From contig CP107246.1 in NCBI GenBank assembly GCA_030246985.1, forward strand, positions 2,358,282 through 2,422,281: a DNA stretch of 64,000 nucleotides, given 5' to 3'. Position numbers and translations under genes: made by a program. The notes beneath the pieces are model-generated. The model was not told the DNA's origin and ran no database searches. It saw only the letters and a list, made by a program, of their open reading frames with translations. Origin of the DNA: Candidatus Nitricoxidivorans perseverans (GTDB taxonomy: Bacteria > Pseudomonadota > Gammaproteobacteria > Burkholderiales > Rhodocyclaceae). Shown here one piece after another: positions 11,631 to 19,824 of the stretch (its first letter is position 1; each line of letters starts with the position of its first letter).

Positions 11631-12199
11631 TGAGACCCACGGGCGCCTCTCTGTTTCCCATCCTCCTGCTGGCCCTGCTGGCGGGCCTGACCTTCTGGCT
11701 GGAACGGGCGACCCAGACCGACGCGACACGCGGCGGCGAGGAGCGGCACGATCCGGATTTCATCGTCGAACGCTTCCAGGTGCGCCGCTACGACACCGAC
11801 GGCGCCTTGCGGCACACGCTGATTGCGGACAGAATGCTGCATTATGCCGACGACGAAAGCAGCGACGTGATCGCCCCGCACCTGACCTACCACCGTCAGC
11901 GGCCGACGGCCGTGACCTCGCGTACCGCCTGGATGGACAAGGACGGCGAGCATATACGGCTCGACGGCGACGTCCGGGTCGTTCGGGCCGGCGCCGACGG
12001 CGGCCCGGAGACCGTGATCGCGACGAGCGTGCTCCATGTCATCCCCGACGACGAATTCGCCTACACCCATGCGCCGGTGACCATTACCCAGGGGTGGAGC
12101 GTGATCGACGGCGTCGGCCTGACGGCCGACGACAAGTCGCAGATCGCCGTCCTTTCCGGACCCGTGCACGGCATCATTCACCGGAACCCGCCCCAATGA
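11630..12199 (+). CDS. lptC: LPS export system protein LptC
   Basis: A 189-aa protein with one N-terminal membrane anchor (about residues 8-25, LFPILLLALLAGLTFWL) and a periplasmic beta-jellyroll domain. The segment PDFIVERFQVRRYDTDG is typical of LptC. LptC receives LPS from LptBFG and hands it to LptA. The gene lies between kdsC and lptA with overlapping stop and start codons at both ends. The family is weakly conserved in sequence, but length, topology and position agree. Confidence 0.93.
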   Translation: MRPTGASLFPILLLALLAGLTFWLERATQTDATRGGEERHDPDFIVERFQVRRYDTDGALRHTLIADRMLHYADDESSDVIAPHLTYHRQRPTAVTSRTAWMDKDGEHIRLDGDVRVVRAGADGGPETVIATSVLHVIPDDEFAYTHAPVTITQGWSVIDGVGLTADDKSQIAVLSGPVHGIIHRNPPQ

Positions 12200-12813
12200 A
12201 GACCTCCCTTCCCACGATCCTCTCCGTTCTCCTTGCCCTGCTGGCGGTGCGGCCCGCGTTCGCGGAGCGCGCCGACCGCGACAAGCCGATCCAACTCGAA
12301 GCCGACCGCATTACCGTCGACGACGCGAAAAAGGTGCATATCCTCGAAGGCAACGTCCAACTCATCCGGGGCACGATGGTCATCCGCACCGCCCGGCTGG
12401 TCGTCACCCAGGACGAGTCGGGCTTCCAGAAGGGCGTCGCCACCGGCGGCGAGGGCGGGCTGGCGCGCTTCCGCCAGAAGCGCGAGGGCCGGGACGAGTA
12501 CGTGGAAGGCGAGGCCGAGCGCATCGAGCACGACGGGAAGGAGGAGAAGACCGAGTTCTTCCAGCGCGCCATGGTCAAGAGCGGGCTCGACGAAGTGCGC
12601 GGCCCGTATGTTTCCTTCGACGGCCTCACCGAAAATTACCTGGTTTCCAGCGGCCCCGGCGGCGCCAAAAGCACGGGGAACGCCGCCGCCCGCAAGGAGC
12701 GCGTCCGCGCCGTGATCCAGCCCAAGGGCAAGGGCGACGGCAAGGCTGCGCCGGCGAAATCCGATCCCGCCCTGAAGGCGGCTCCAGAACTCGCCACGCC
12801 GCGTCAGGAGTAG
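12196..12813 (+). CDS. lptA: LPS transport periplasmic protein LptA
   Basis: A 205-aa precursor. The signal peptide ends near VRPAFA. An OstA/LptA jellyroll follows: PIQLEADRITVDDAKKVHIL and LEGNVQLIRGTMVIRTARL. The tail after residue 160 is Lys/Ala/Pro-rich and probably disordered. LptA forms the periplasmic bridge that carries LPS to LptDE. The ATG overlaps the lptC stop. In most relatives lptB and rpoN follow directly; here the next gene is the convergent hrpA, whose stop overlaps lptA by 10 bases, so lptB is elsewhere. Confidence 0.95.
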   Translation: MKTSLPTILSVLLALLAVRPAFAERADRDKPIQLEADRITVDDAKKVHILEGNVQLIRGTMVIRTARLVVTQDESGFQKGVATGGEGGLARFRQKREGRDEYVEGEAERIEHDGKEEKTEFFQRAMVKSGLDEVRGPYVSFDGLTENYLVSSGPGGAKSTGNAAARKERVRAVIQPKGKGDGKAAPAKSDPALKAAPELATPRQE

Positions 12814-15800
12814 CGTCCTCCCCACATCTTCTGCAACCGCTTGACCGATACCGGCGAGGGCGTCTTCAGTTCCTGCGCGAACAGCGCGACGCGCAATTCC
12901 TCCAACAGCCAGCGGAATTCTTCCAGAAACGGGTCCGTCACGCCCGATTTCCCCATCGCCGCGCGCTCGCGCTCGAAGGGGCGGGCGAGGCCCTGCCACT
13001 CGGCCATCAGCCGCGCGTCGCGGGCAGGGTCGCTGCGCGCCTTGTCCAGGCGCAGGCTGGCGGCCTTGAGGTAGCGCGGGAAGTGCGCCAGCCGTTCGTG
13101 GGGCGTGGCGGCGATGAAATTCTTTGCCAGCAGGGCGCAGGCCTGCGCCGCGATGTCGGCGCAGGCCTGCGGGAACGCCTTCTGCATCGCGGCGAGCTTC
13201 TTCTGCAAGGCAGTGTGCTCGGTGAGGATCGTGCCGACCAGGCGGGCGATCTCCTGAGCCACCAGCGCCACCTTGCCTTTCGCCATCGCAACCCGCGCTT
13301 CGAAAGCCTTTTCATCTTCCGGCAGCGGCTCGGCGAGGCAGATGCGCCCGATGGTCGCCGCGACGATCTGTTCCTTCAGCTCCTTCTCGGCGCCCAGCGG
13401 CATGAATAGCATGCCCAGTTCTCGCGGCAGGCTCTTCTCCGCGAACTTGATCTGTGGGTTGAGCGCGGCCGCGAAGCGGTCGGAGAGGCTCACACGCTCG
13501 GCCTCGGCCGCCTTCTCCTCGGACGGTTCGGCGAAGTCGCCGTACTCCGCGCGCAATTCCGCGAGATTGCGCGACATGGCCAGCGTGCCGCCATGCTCGT
13601 CCTCCAGCCGGAAGTTCATCAGCAGGTGCGGACGCAGCTCGCCGGGCCGGAAGGCGTCGAGCGGCAGCTTGAGGGCGATCTTTTCCTCCACCGCACGAGT
13701 CAGCGACCTGACCAGCGGTTCGTCGATATCGAGGTCGGCATCGCAAAAAGTTTCCGCGAAGGCGTCGACGGGCTGTACCCGGTGGCGATACTTCTGCGGC
13801 AGCGTCTTCAGCAGCGCCACGATCTTTTCCTTCAGCAGTCCCGGAACCAGCCATTCGCAGCGCGTCGCCGACATGCGATTGAGCATTGCAAGCGGCAGCG
13901 AAAGCGTCACGCCGTCGTCCGCCGCGCCGGGGTCGTGCTTGTAGGTCAGATGGAACCCGTTCAGCTCCGGCGGAAAGGCGTCGGTGGTGATGCCCGCCGC
14001 CTCGTGGCGCATGAGCTGGTCTTTTTCGAGGAACAGCAGCTTTGGCGCCCCGATCTCCGCTTCGCGCCGCCACTTGTCGAAGGCGGCCAGCGTGGCGGTG
14101 CCTTCGGGCACCTTCGCGTCGAAGAAGGCGTGGATCAGCTCCTCGTCCACCAGCACGTCGGGCCGGCGCGACTTGTGTTCGAGGCGCTCGATCTCCTCCA
14201 CGAGTTTCAGATTGTGCTGGAGGAATTTCCATTTCCGCAGCCAGTCCTCGCCCACCTCGCCCTGCACCAGCGCGCGGCGGATGAGGATTTCGCGGGAGAG
14301 CTTCGCGTCGAGCGGACCATAGTGAATGCGCCGCTTGCCGTGCAGCAGCAGGCCGTGCAGCGTCACCCGTTCCCACGCCACCACCTGGCCGGGGCCTTTC
14401 TCCCAGTGCGGCTCGAACACATGCCTGCGGACGAGGTGCGCGCCGACTTCCTCCAGCCACTCCGGTTCTATTTTCGCGATGCAGCGCGCGAACAGGCGCG
14501 AGGTCTCGACCAGTTCCGCCGCCACGATCCAGCGCCCCGCCTTCTTCACCAGCGTCGAGCCCGGATGGATGAAGAACTTGATGCCGCGCGCACCGAGGTA
14601 GTTCTTGTCCTCCTCGTTGACGAGGCCGATGTGGCCGAGCAGGCCCGTCAGCAGCGCCTTGTGGATGGCATCGAAGCTCGCCGGGAGCTGGTTCTCCTTC
14701 CACGAATGCTCGTGGCACATCGTCGCGAGCTGACCATGCACGTCGCGCCATTCGCGCACGCGCAGCCAGGAGAGGAACTCGCGCCGGCACCAGGCGCGCT
14801 GCTTGTTGGTGGATTCGTTCTTCCAGACTTCCTCCGTTGCGGCCCAGAGCTTGAGATACGACAGGAACTCGGACTTCTCGTCCTTCCACTTCGCATGCGC
14901 CTGGTCGGCAGACCCGGCGGCTTCCTGGGGACGCTCGCGCGGATCCTGCACCGAGAGCGCCGCGGCGATGACGAGCATCTCCTTGAGGCAGCCGTGGCGC
15001 CGCGCGGCGAGGATCATGCGGCCGATCTTCGGGTCGAGTGGGAGTTTCGCCAGTTCCAGGCCGACCGGCGTCAGTCCCTTCGCCTCGTCGATGGCGCCGA
15101 GTTCCCCGAGCAGTCCGTAGCCGTCGGCGATCATGCGCGGCAACGGCACTTCGAGGAAGGGGAAGTTTTCGACATCGCCGAGATGCAGCGACTTCATGCG
15201 CAGGATCACGCCGGCCAGCGAGGAGCGCAGGATCTCCGGATCGGTGTAGGGCGGCCGCTTGTTGAAATCCTCCTCCGAATAGAGCCGGAAGCAGACGCCC
15301 GCCGCGACGCGCCCGCAGCGGCCGGCCCGCTGCTTCGCCGCCGCCTGCGAGATCGGCTCGACCTGCAACTGCTCCACCTTGTTGCGGTGGCTGTAGCGCT
15401 TCACGCGCGCCAGTCCCGTGTCGACCACATAGCGGATGCCCGGCACCGTCAGCGAGGTTTCGGCGACGTTGGTCGCCAGCACTACGCGGCGTCCCTGGTG
15501 CGGCGAAAACACCCGGCTTTGTTCCTGCGCCGACTGGCGAGCGAACAACGGCAATATCTCCAATCCCGGAGGGTGGTGTTTTCTCAAGGCTTCCGCGGCC
15601 TCGCGGATCTCGCGCTCGCCGGGCAGGAAGACCAGCACGTCGCCCGCGCCTTCGCGATGCGCCTCGGCCACCGCATCCACGATGGCATCATTGATGTCAC
15701 GATCTTCATCGAACGGCCGCCAGCGCGTCTCGATGGGAAAGAGCCGGCCCGAGACCTCGATCACCGGCGCATCGCCGAAGTGCTTCGAGAAACGCTCCGC

Positions 15801-16358
15801 GTCCAGCGTCGCCGACGTCACGATCACCTTCAGGTCGCGCCGTTTCGCCAGCACCGACTTCAGGTAGCCGAGCAGGAAGTCGATGTTGAGCGAGCGTTCG
15901 TGCGCTTCGTCGATGAGGAGTGTGTCGTATTGCCTGAGCAGCGGATCGGTCTGCGTCTCGGCCAGCAGGATGCCGTCGGTCATCAGCTTGATGTAGGTGT
16001 CGCCCGACACCCGGTCGGTGAAGCGGATCTTGTAGCCGACGTATTTTCCAAGTTCGGACTTCAGCTCCTGCGCGATGCGCGCCGCGGTGGCGCGCGCGGC
16101 GATGCGGCGCGGCTGTGTATGGCCGATGAGGCCGTGGATGCCGCGGCCCATTTCGAGGCAGATCTTCGGCAGCTGCGTGGTCTTGCCCGAACCCGTCTCG
16201 CCGCAGACGACCACGACCTGATGCGCGGCGATCGCCTCGGCGATCTCGTCGCGGCGCGCGTTGATCGGCAGCGCCTCGTCATAGGCGACGGCCGGCCGCG
16301 CGGCCAGGCGGGCAGCGGGGTCGGGCTTCAGGCTGGGCGGCTCCGGATCATATGTCAC
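12804..16358 (-). CDS. hrpA: ATP-dependent RNA helicase HrpA
   Basis: An 1184-aa DEAH-box helicase, slightly shorter than the 1300-aa E. coli protein. In order: Walker A GETGSGKTTQLPK, DEAHERS (Walker B), SAT (motif III), and QRAGRCGR (motif VI). HA2/OB-fold regions and the long DUF3418 C-terminal region of HrpA follow. HrpA acts on mRNA and on collided ribosomes. No ATG exists near the conserved N-terminus. The GTG at 16358 begins VTYDPEPPSL and shares bases with the stop of the decayed antitoxin gene (GTGA overlap), so it may once have been translationally coupled to it. Confidence 0.95.
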   Translation of the reverse strand: MTYDPEPPSLKPDPAARLAARPAVAYDEALPINARRDEIAEAIAAHQVVVVCGETGSGKTTQLPKICLEMGRGIHGLIGHTQPRRIAARATAARIAQELKSELGKYVGYKIRFTDRVSGDTYIKLMTDGILLAETQTDPLLRQYDTLLIDEAHERSLNIDFLLGYLKSVLAKRRDLKVIVTSATLDAERFSKHFGDAPVIEVSGRLFPIETRWRPFDEDRDINDAIVDAVAEAHREGAGDVLVFLPGEREIREAAEALRKHHPPGLEILPLFARQSAQEQSRVFSPHQGRRVVLATNVAETSLTVPGIRYVVDTGLARVKRYSHRNKVEQLQVEPISQAAAKQRAGRCGRVAAGVCFRLYSEEDFNKRPPYTDPEILRSSLAGVILRMKSLHLGDVENFPFLEVPLPRMIADGYGLLGELGAIDEAKGLTPVGLELAKLPLDPKIGRMILAARRHGCLKEMLVIAAALSVQDPRERPQEAAGSADQAHAKWKDEKSEFLSYLKLWAATEEVWKNESTNKQRAWCRREFLSWLRVREWRDVHGQLATMCHEHSWKENQLPASFDAIHKALLTGLLGHIGLVNEEDKNYLGARGIKFFIHPGSTLVKKAGRWIVAAELVETSRLFARCIAKIEPEWLEEVGAHLVRRHVFEPHWEKGPGQVVAWERVTLHGLLLHGKRRIHYGPLDAKLSREILIRRALVQGEVGEDWLRKWKFLQHNLKLVEEIERLEHKSRRPDVLVDEELIHAFFDAKVPEGTATLAAFDKWRREAEIGAPKLLFLEKDQLMRHEAAGITTDAFPPELNGFHLTYKHDPGAADDGVTLSLPLAMLNRMSATRCEWLVPGLLKEKIVALLKTLPQKYRHRVQPVDAFAETFCDADLDIDEPLVRSLTRAVEEKIALKLPLDAFRPGELRPHLLMNFRLEDEHGGTLAMSRNLAELRAEYGDFAEPSEEKAAEAERVSLSDRFAAALNPQIKFAEKSLPRELGMLFMPLGAEKELKEQIVAATIGRICLAEPLPEDEKAFEARVAMAKGKVALVAQEIARLVGTILTEHTALQKKLAAMQKAFPQACADIAAQACALLAKNFIAATPHERLAHFPRYLKAASLRLDKARSDPARDARLMAEWQGLARPFERERAAMGKSGVTDPFLEEFRWLLEELRVALFAQELKTPSPVSVKRLQKMWGGRYS

Positions 16359-16518
16359 GGCTTCCAGAGATTCACGGTGCCTGGCCCGCGCATGGCCTCG
16401 AACTCGGCGGCATTGAGCACCGATTCCTCCGGCAGCGCGCGCCATCCTGCTCGACCCGACGAATGACGTCGAGGCAATGCGGCTTGAACTCCGAAACGCT
16501 GACGGCGTTAGTAGTCAT
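16355..16518 (-). pseudogene. decayed Phd/YefM-type antitoxin gene
   Basis: The reading frame starts MTTNAVSVSEFKPHCLDVIRRV, the typical N-terminus of Phd/YefM antitoxins, with a good SD (GGAGAG) just before it. After VEQDGA the frame runs into unrelated sequence and stops at 16372. In another frame the DNA continues with LPEESVLNAAEFEAMRGPGTVNLWKP and a stop at 16355, which resembles the toxin-binding C-terminus of such antitoxins. The middle (the usual variable-loop and DNA-binding wing residues) is missing. I read this as an internal deletion with a frameshift. No toxin gene follows; hrpA begins at the same stop codon. Confidence 0.72.
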
Positions 16519-16597
16519 TTTGACTCTCCAGACGGCTATTTTAAAACGGTAACACAGGCCTGCCGTGCCGGCCACGTGTCGAATCGCCTATCCACCC

Positions 16598-17698
16598 TTA
16601 TCTTCGAAAGCCATTGCCAGCCAGCCGGCGCCGTTCGCCGATGGCCCAGAGTTCGAAGCGGTCCGGCGGGATGCCGGACCGCGCCAGCGCCGGCGGCAGG
16701 TCGTCCAGCGGCTGGTCCGCCGGTTCGTCGCAGTGCCGGAAGGTTCCCCAGTGGATGCCGAGGGTGTAGCGCGCGCCGAGATCGAGGTGCGCGCGCGCCG
16801 CCTCCGCCGGATTGACGTGCTGCTTGCCCATGAACCAGCGCGGCTCGTGGCAGCCGACAGGGATCATCGCCAGGTCGAAGCCGCCGTAGCGCCGGCCGAT
16901 TTCCCCGAAGTGCGGCCCGTAGCCGGTGTCGCCGGCGAAGTAGGCGCTGACGCCGCCGCCGCGGACGACATAGCCGCCCCAGAGCGTCCGGTTGGTGTCC
17001 GCCAATGTGCGCCGGCTCCAGTGCTGCGCCGGTACCAGGTCGATGTCGACGGCGTCGCCGTTCCGGGCAATCGTCGCGCCCCGCCACCAGTCGAGCGCCG
17101 TCACCGGCCCGATGCCTTGTTCGGCGAACCAGCGCTCGACGCCCAGGGGAACGAGAAAGCGCGTGCGTCCTCCGCCGCGCCCGAACAGCGCCCGCAGCGT
17201 CGGCTCGTCGAGGTGGTCGTAGTGGTTGTGCGAGATCAGCACGGCGTCGATCGGTGGCAGGTCGTCGAGGCGCAGGGGCAGCGGCACCAGTCGTTCCGCA
17301 CCCGTCCCCGACAGGGGCGCCGGCCGCGGCGAGAACACCGGGTCGGTGATCAGGTTGAGTCCGTCGATCTGCAACAGTACCGTGGCATGGCCGATCCAAC
17401 TTACCCGCCAGCCGGATTCCGGCTTGTGCAGCGCCGAGGGATCGAGCGCCGTCACCGGCACGCGGCCCGGATTGTCCGGCGCCATCGCCTGCCACAGGCG
17501 ATCCCACTTCCAGCGCAGGAAGGCGGCAAAGCCGGGATTGGCGACGTCGTTCGGATTGCGGAAGCCTTCGGGCGTGTGGTGGGCCCTGGCCGGATCGAAA
17601 TGCGGATTACGGGCGCCGCAGCCGGCCAGCGCCGCGACGAATGCCGCCGCCAGCATGACGCGGGCCGCCCATGCATGCGGCCGGAGCCGCGGCTTCAT
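16598..17698 (-). CDS. metallo-beta-lactamase-fold lipoprotein, NAPE-PLD/UlaG-like
   Basis: A 366-aa protein. The N-terminus has a lipoprotein signal with lipobox LAGC (AALAGCG), so it is likely anchored to a membrane facing the periplasm. The hydrolase domain begins WRVSWIGHATVLLQIDG. It contains the metal site ISHNHYDHLDEPTL (HxHxDH), then YFAGDTGYGPHF and a final IHWGTF histidine. This pattern is that of N-acyl-phosphatidylethanolamine phospholipase D-like enzymes. The substrate here is unknown. The ATG overlaps the crcB stop (ATGA), so the two are cotranscribed. Confidence 0.85.
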   Translation of the reverse strand: MKPRLRPHAWAARVMLAAAFVAALAGCGARNPHFDPARAHHTPEGFRNPNDVANPGFAAFLRWKWDRLWQAMAPDNPGRVPVTALDPSALHKPESGWRVSWIGHATVLLQIDGLNLITDPVFSPRPAPLSGTGAERLVPLPLRLDDLPPIDAVLISHNHYDHLDEPTLRALFGRGGGRTRFLVPLGVERWFAEQGIGPVTALDWWRGATIARNGDAVDIDLVPAQHWSRRTLADTNRTLWGGYVVRGGGVSAYFAGDTGYGPHFGEIGRRYGGFDLAMIPVGCHEPRWFMGKQHVNPAEAARAHLDLGARYTLGIHWGTFRHCDEPADQPLDDLPPALARSGIPPDRFELWAIGERRRLAGNGFRR

Positions 17699-18078
17699 GC
17701 GTTCAGGCGCTGAATGGTCAGGATGCCCAGCCCCGTCATCAGCAGAGATCCCATCAGGTGGGCGCCGGCGGCGAGGAAGGCCCATCCGTACTGGGCGGTG
17801 CGGATCAGCGCCACGACTTCGGCGGAGAAGGTGGAGAAGGTGGTGAGCGCGCCCAGGAAGCCGGTGATGAAGAAGAGCTTGGCCTCGGGCGGCAGCTCCA
17901 GGTTGATGTGGAAGACCATGACCGCGGCCCCCACCAGGTAGCCGCCGATGAGGTTGGCCGCCAGCGTGCCGAGCGGCACGGTGGTGAAGACAGGGTTGAG
18001 CCAGAGGCCCAGACCCCAGCGCAGCCAGGCGCCGAGCACGGCGCCGATGGCGATGGCGATGGAAGCGGCCCAAGTCAT
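17695..18078 (-). CDS. crcB: fluoride efflux channel CrcB/Fluc
   Basis: A 127-aa four-helix membrane protein. The Fluc signature GFLGALTTFSTFSAE is present, as is the N-terminal GAVLGAWLRWGL (conserved Arg) and NLIGGYLVG. Fluc proteins work as dual-topology dimers that let F- leave the cytoplasm. It overlaps the downstream lipoprotein gene by four bases. I do not see a fluoride riboswitch in the 60-base divergent region before glnS; that region is too short to hold a usual one. Confidence 0.93.
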   Translation of the reverse strand: MTWAASIAIAIGAVLGAWLRWGLGLWLNPVFTTVPLGTLAANLIGGYLVGAAVMVFHINLELPPEAKLFFITGFLGALTTFSTFSAEVVALIRTAQYGWAFLAAGAHLMGSLLMTGLGILTIQRLNA

Positions 18079-18138
18079 ATCGCGATTTTACGCCGAGTCG
18101 GTAGAATTGCCGCCTTGCATCCTCCGCGCGATCCCGAC

Positions 18139-19824
18139 ATGGCCGAAGAAGCGAAAGTCTCGAATTTCATCCGTAACCTCATCGACGCCGACCTGGCATC
18201 GGGCAGGTATGGGGGGCGCGTGTGCACCCGCTTTCCCCCGGAACCCAACGGCCACCTGCACTTCGGCCACGCCAAGAGCATCTGCCTGAACTTCGGCCTC
18301 GCGCTGGACTACGGCGGCGAGTGCCACCTGCGCTTCGACGACACCAACCCGGAAAAGGAGGAGCGGGAATACGTGGACGCCATCGTCGATGCCGTGAAAT
18401 GGCTGGGCTTCGACTGGGGCGACGACCTCTACTACGCTTCCGGCTACTTCGATTTCATGAGCCGGGCGGCGGAAGCCCTCATCGGCGCGGGCCACGCCTA
18501 CGTCGATTCGCAATCGGCCGAGGAAATGCGCGCGAACCGCGGCACGCTGACCGAGCCGGGCCGCGCGAGCCCGTTCCGCAATCGAAGCGCCGCCGAGAAC
18601 CTCGACCTCTTCCGGCGCATGCGGGCCGGCGAGTTCGCCGACGGCGCCCACGTGCTGCGCGCGAAGATCGACATGGCCGCGCCCAACATGAACCTGCGCG
18701 ATCCGGCTCTTTATCGCATTAAAAGAGCCACGCACCACAACACCGGCGACAAGTGGTGCATCTACCCGATGTACACCTACGCCCATCCGATCGAGGACGC
18801 GCTGGAGCGCATCACCCACTCGATCTGCACGCTGGAGTTCGAGGACCAGCGGCCCTTCTACGACTGGCTGCTGGAGCGGCTGGCGGAAACCGGCCTTGTG
18901 CAGCGGCCCCTGCCCCGGCAGATCGAGTTCGCGCGCCTCAACCTATCCTACGTCGTGCTATCCAAGCGCAAGCTCATCCAGCTCGTCGAGGAGAAGCATG
19001 TCGACGGCTGGGACGACCCGCGCCTGCCGACGCTGATCGGCGCGCGCCGGCGCGGCTTCACGCCCGAAGGCTTCCGGCGCTTCGCCGAGATGATCGGCGT
19101 GGCCAAGTCCGACGCATGGATCGACATGAGCGTGCTCGAAGGCTGCATGCGCGACCATCTCAACGAGACGGCGCCGCGCCGCATCGCCGTGCTCGACCCG
19201 CTGAAGCTCGTCATCGACAACTACCCGGAGGGGCGGGAGGAAACCTGCGAGGCGCCCAACCATCCGCAGAAGCCGGAGTGGGGCAAGCGGCCCGTTCCGT
19301 TCTCGAAGGAACTGTGGATCGAGCGCGAGGACTTTTCGGAGGCGCCGCCCAAGGGCTATTTCCGGCTATTCCCCGGCAACAGCGTGCGCCTGCGCTACGG
19401 CTACGTGGTGAAGTGCCTCGGCGCCGAAAAGGATTCCGGCGGCAACGTCGTCGCGGTGCATTGCGAGTATCTGCCCGAAACGAAGTCGGGCACGCCCGGC
19501 GCCGACAGCGTCAAGGTCAAGGGCAACATCCACTGGGTCTGCGCGAAGCACGCCCACGCCGCCGAGGTGCGGCTCTACGACCGCCTGTTCCGTGCCGAGA
19601 ACCCCGGCGCCGGCGGCCGCGACTTCATCGCCGACCTGAATCCGGACTCCCGGAAAATCATCACTGCGATGCTGGAATCGGCCCTGAAGGCCGCTCGTCC
19701 GGAGGAACGGTTCCAGTTCGAGCGCCACGGCTATTTCGTCGCCGACCGGGTAGACTCCCGGCCAGGCGCTCCGGTCTTCAACCGGACGGTGACCCTCAAG
19801 GACTCCTGGACAGCCAAGCCATGA
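18139..19824 (+). CDS. glnS: glutaminyl-tRNA synthetase
   Basis: A 561-aa class I synthetase. The HIGH-type motif is in PEPNGHLHFGHAKSI, and the KMSKS-type motif appears as VVLSKRKLIQLV. Two C-terminal anticodon-binding beta-barrels follow. The ATG at 18139 gives the normal N-terminus; in-frame sequence farther upstream lies inside crcB and is rejected. A -10-like TAGAAT is at 18102-18107, 32 bases upstream. The stop overlaps the ATG of the response regulator by four bases, so that gene is probably cotranscribed with this housekeeping gene. Confidence 0.97.
   Translation: MAEEAKVSNFIRNLIDADLASGRYGGRVCTRFPPEPNGHLHFGHAKSICLNFGLALDYGGECHLRFDDTNPEKEEREYVDAIVDAVKWLGFDWGDDLYYASGYFDFMSRAAEALIGAGHAYVDSQSAEEMRANRGTLTEPGRASPFRNRSAAENLDLFRRMRAGEFADGAHVLRAKIDMAAPNMNLRDPALYRIKRATHHNTGDKWCIYPMYTYAHPIEDALERITHSICTLEFEDQRPFYDWLLERLAETGLVQRPLPRQIEFARLNLSYVVLSKRKLIQLVEEKHVDGWDDPRLPTLIGARRRGFTPEGFRRFAEMIGVAKSDAWIDMSVLEGCMRDHLNETAPRRIAVLDPLKLVIDNYPEGREETCEAPNHPQKPEWGKRPVPFSKELWIEREDFSEAPPKGYFRLFPGNSVRLRYGYVVKCLGAEKDSGGNVVAVHCEYLPETKSGTPGADSVKVKGNIHWVCAKHAHAAEVRLYDRLFRAENPGAGGRDFIADLNPDSRKIITAMLESALKAARPEERFQFERHGYFVADRVDSRPGAPVFNRTVTLKDSWTAKP

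Noticed and set aside
18078-18139. Fluoride riboswitch upstream of crcB
   Set aside because: The divergent gap is only about 60 bases and shows no pseudoknot-like conserved pattern.
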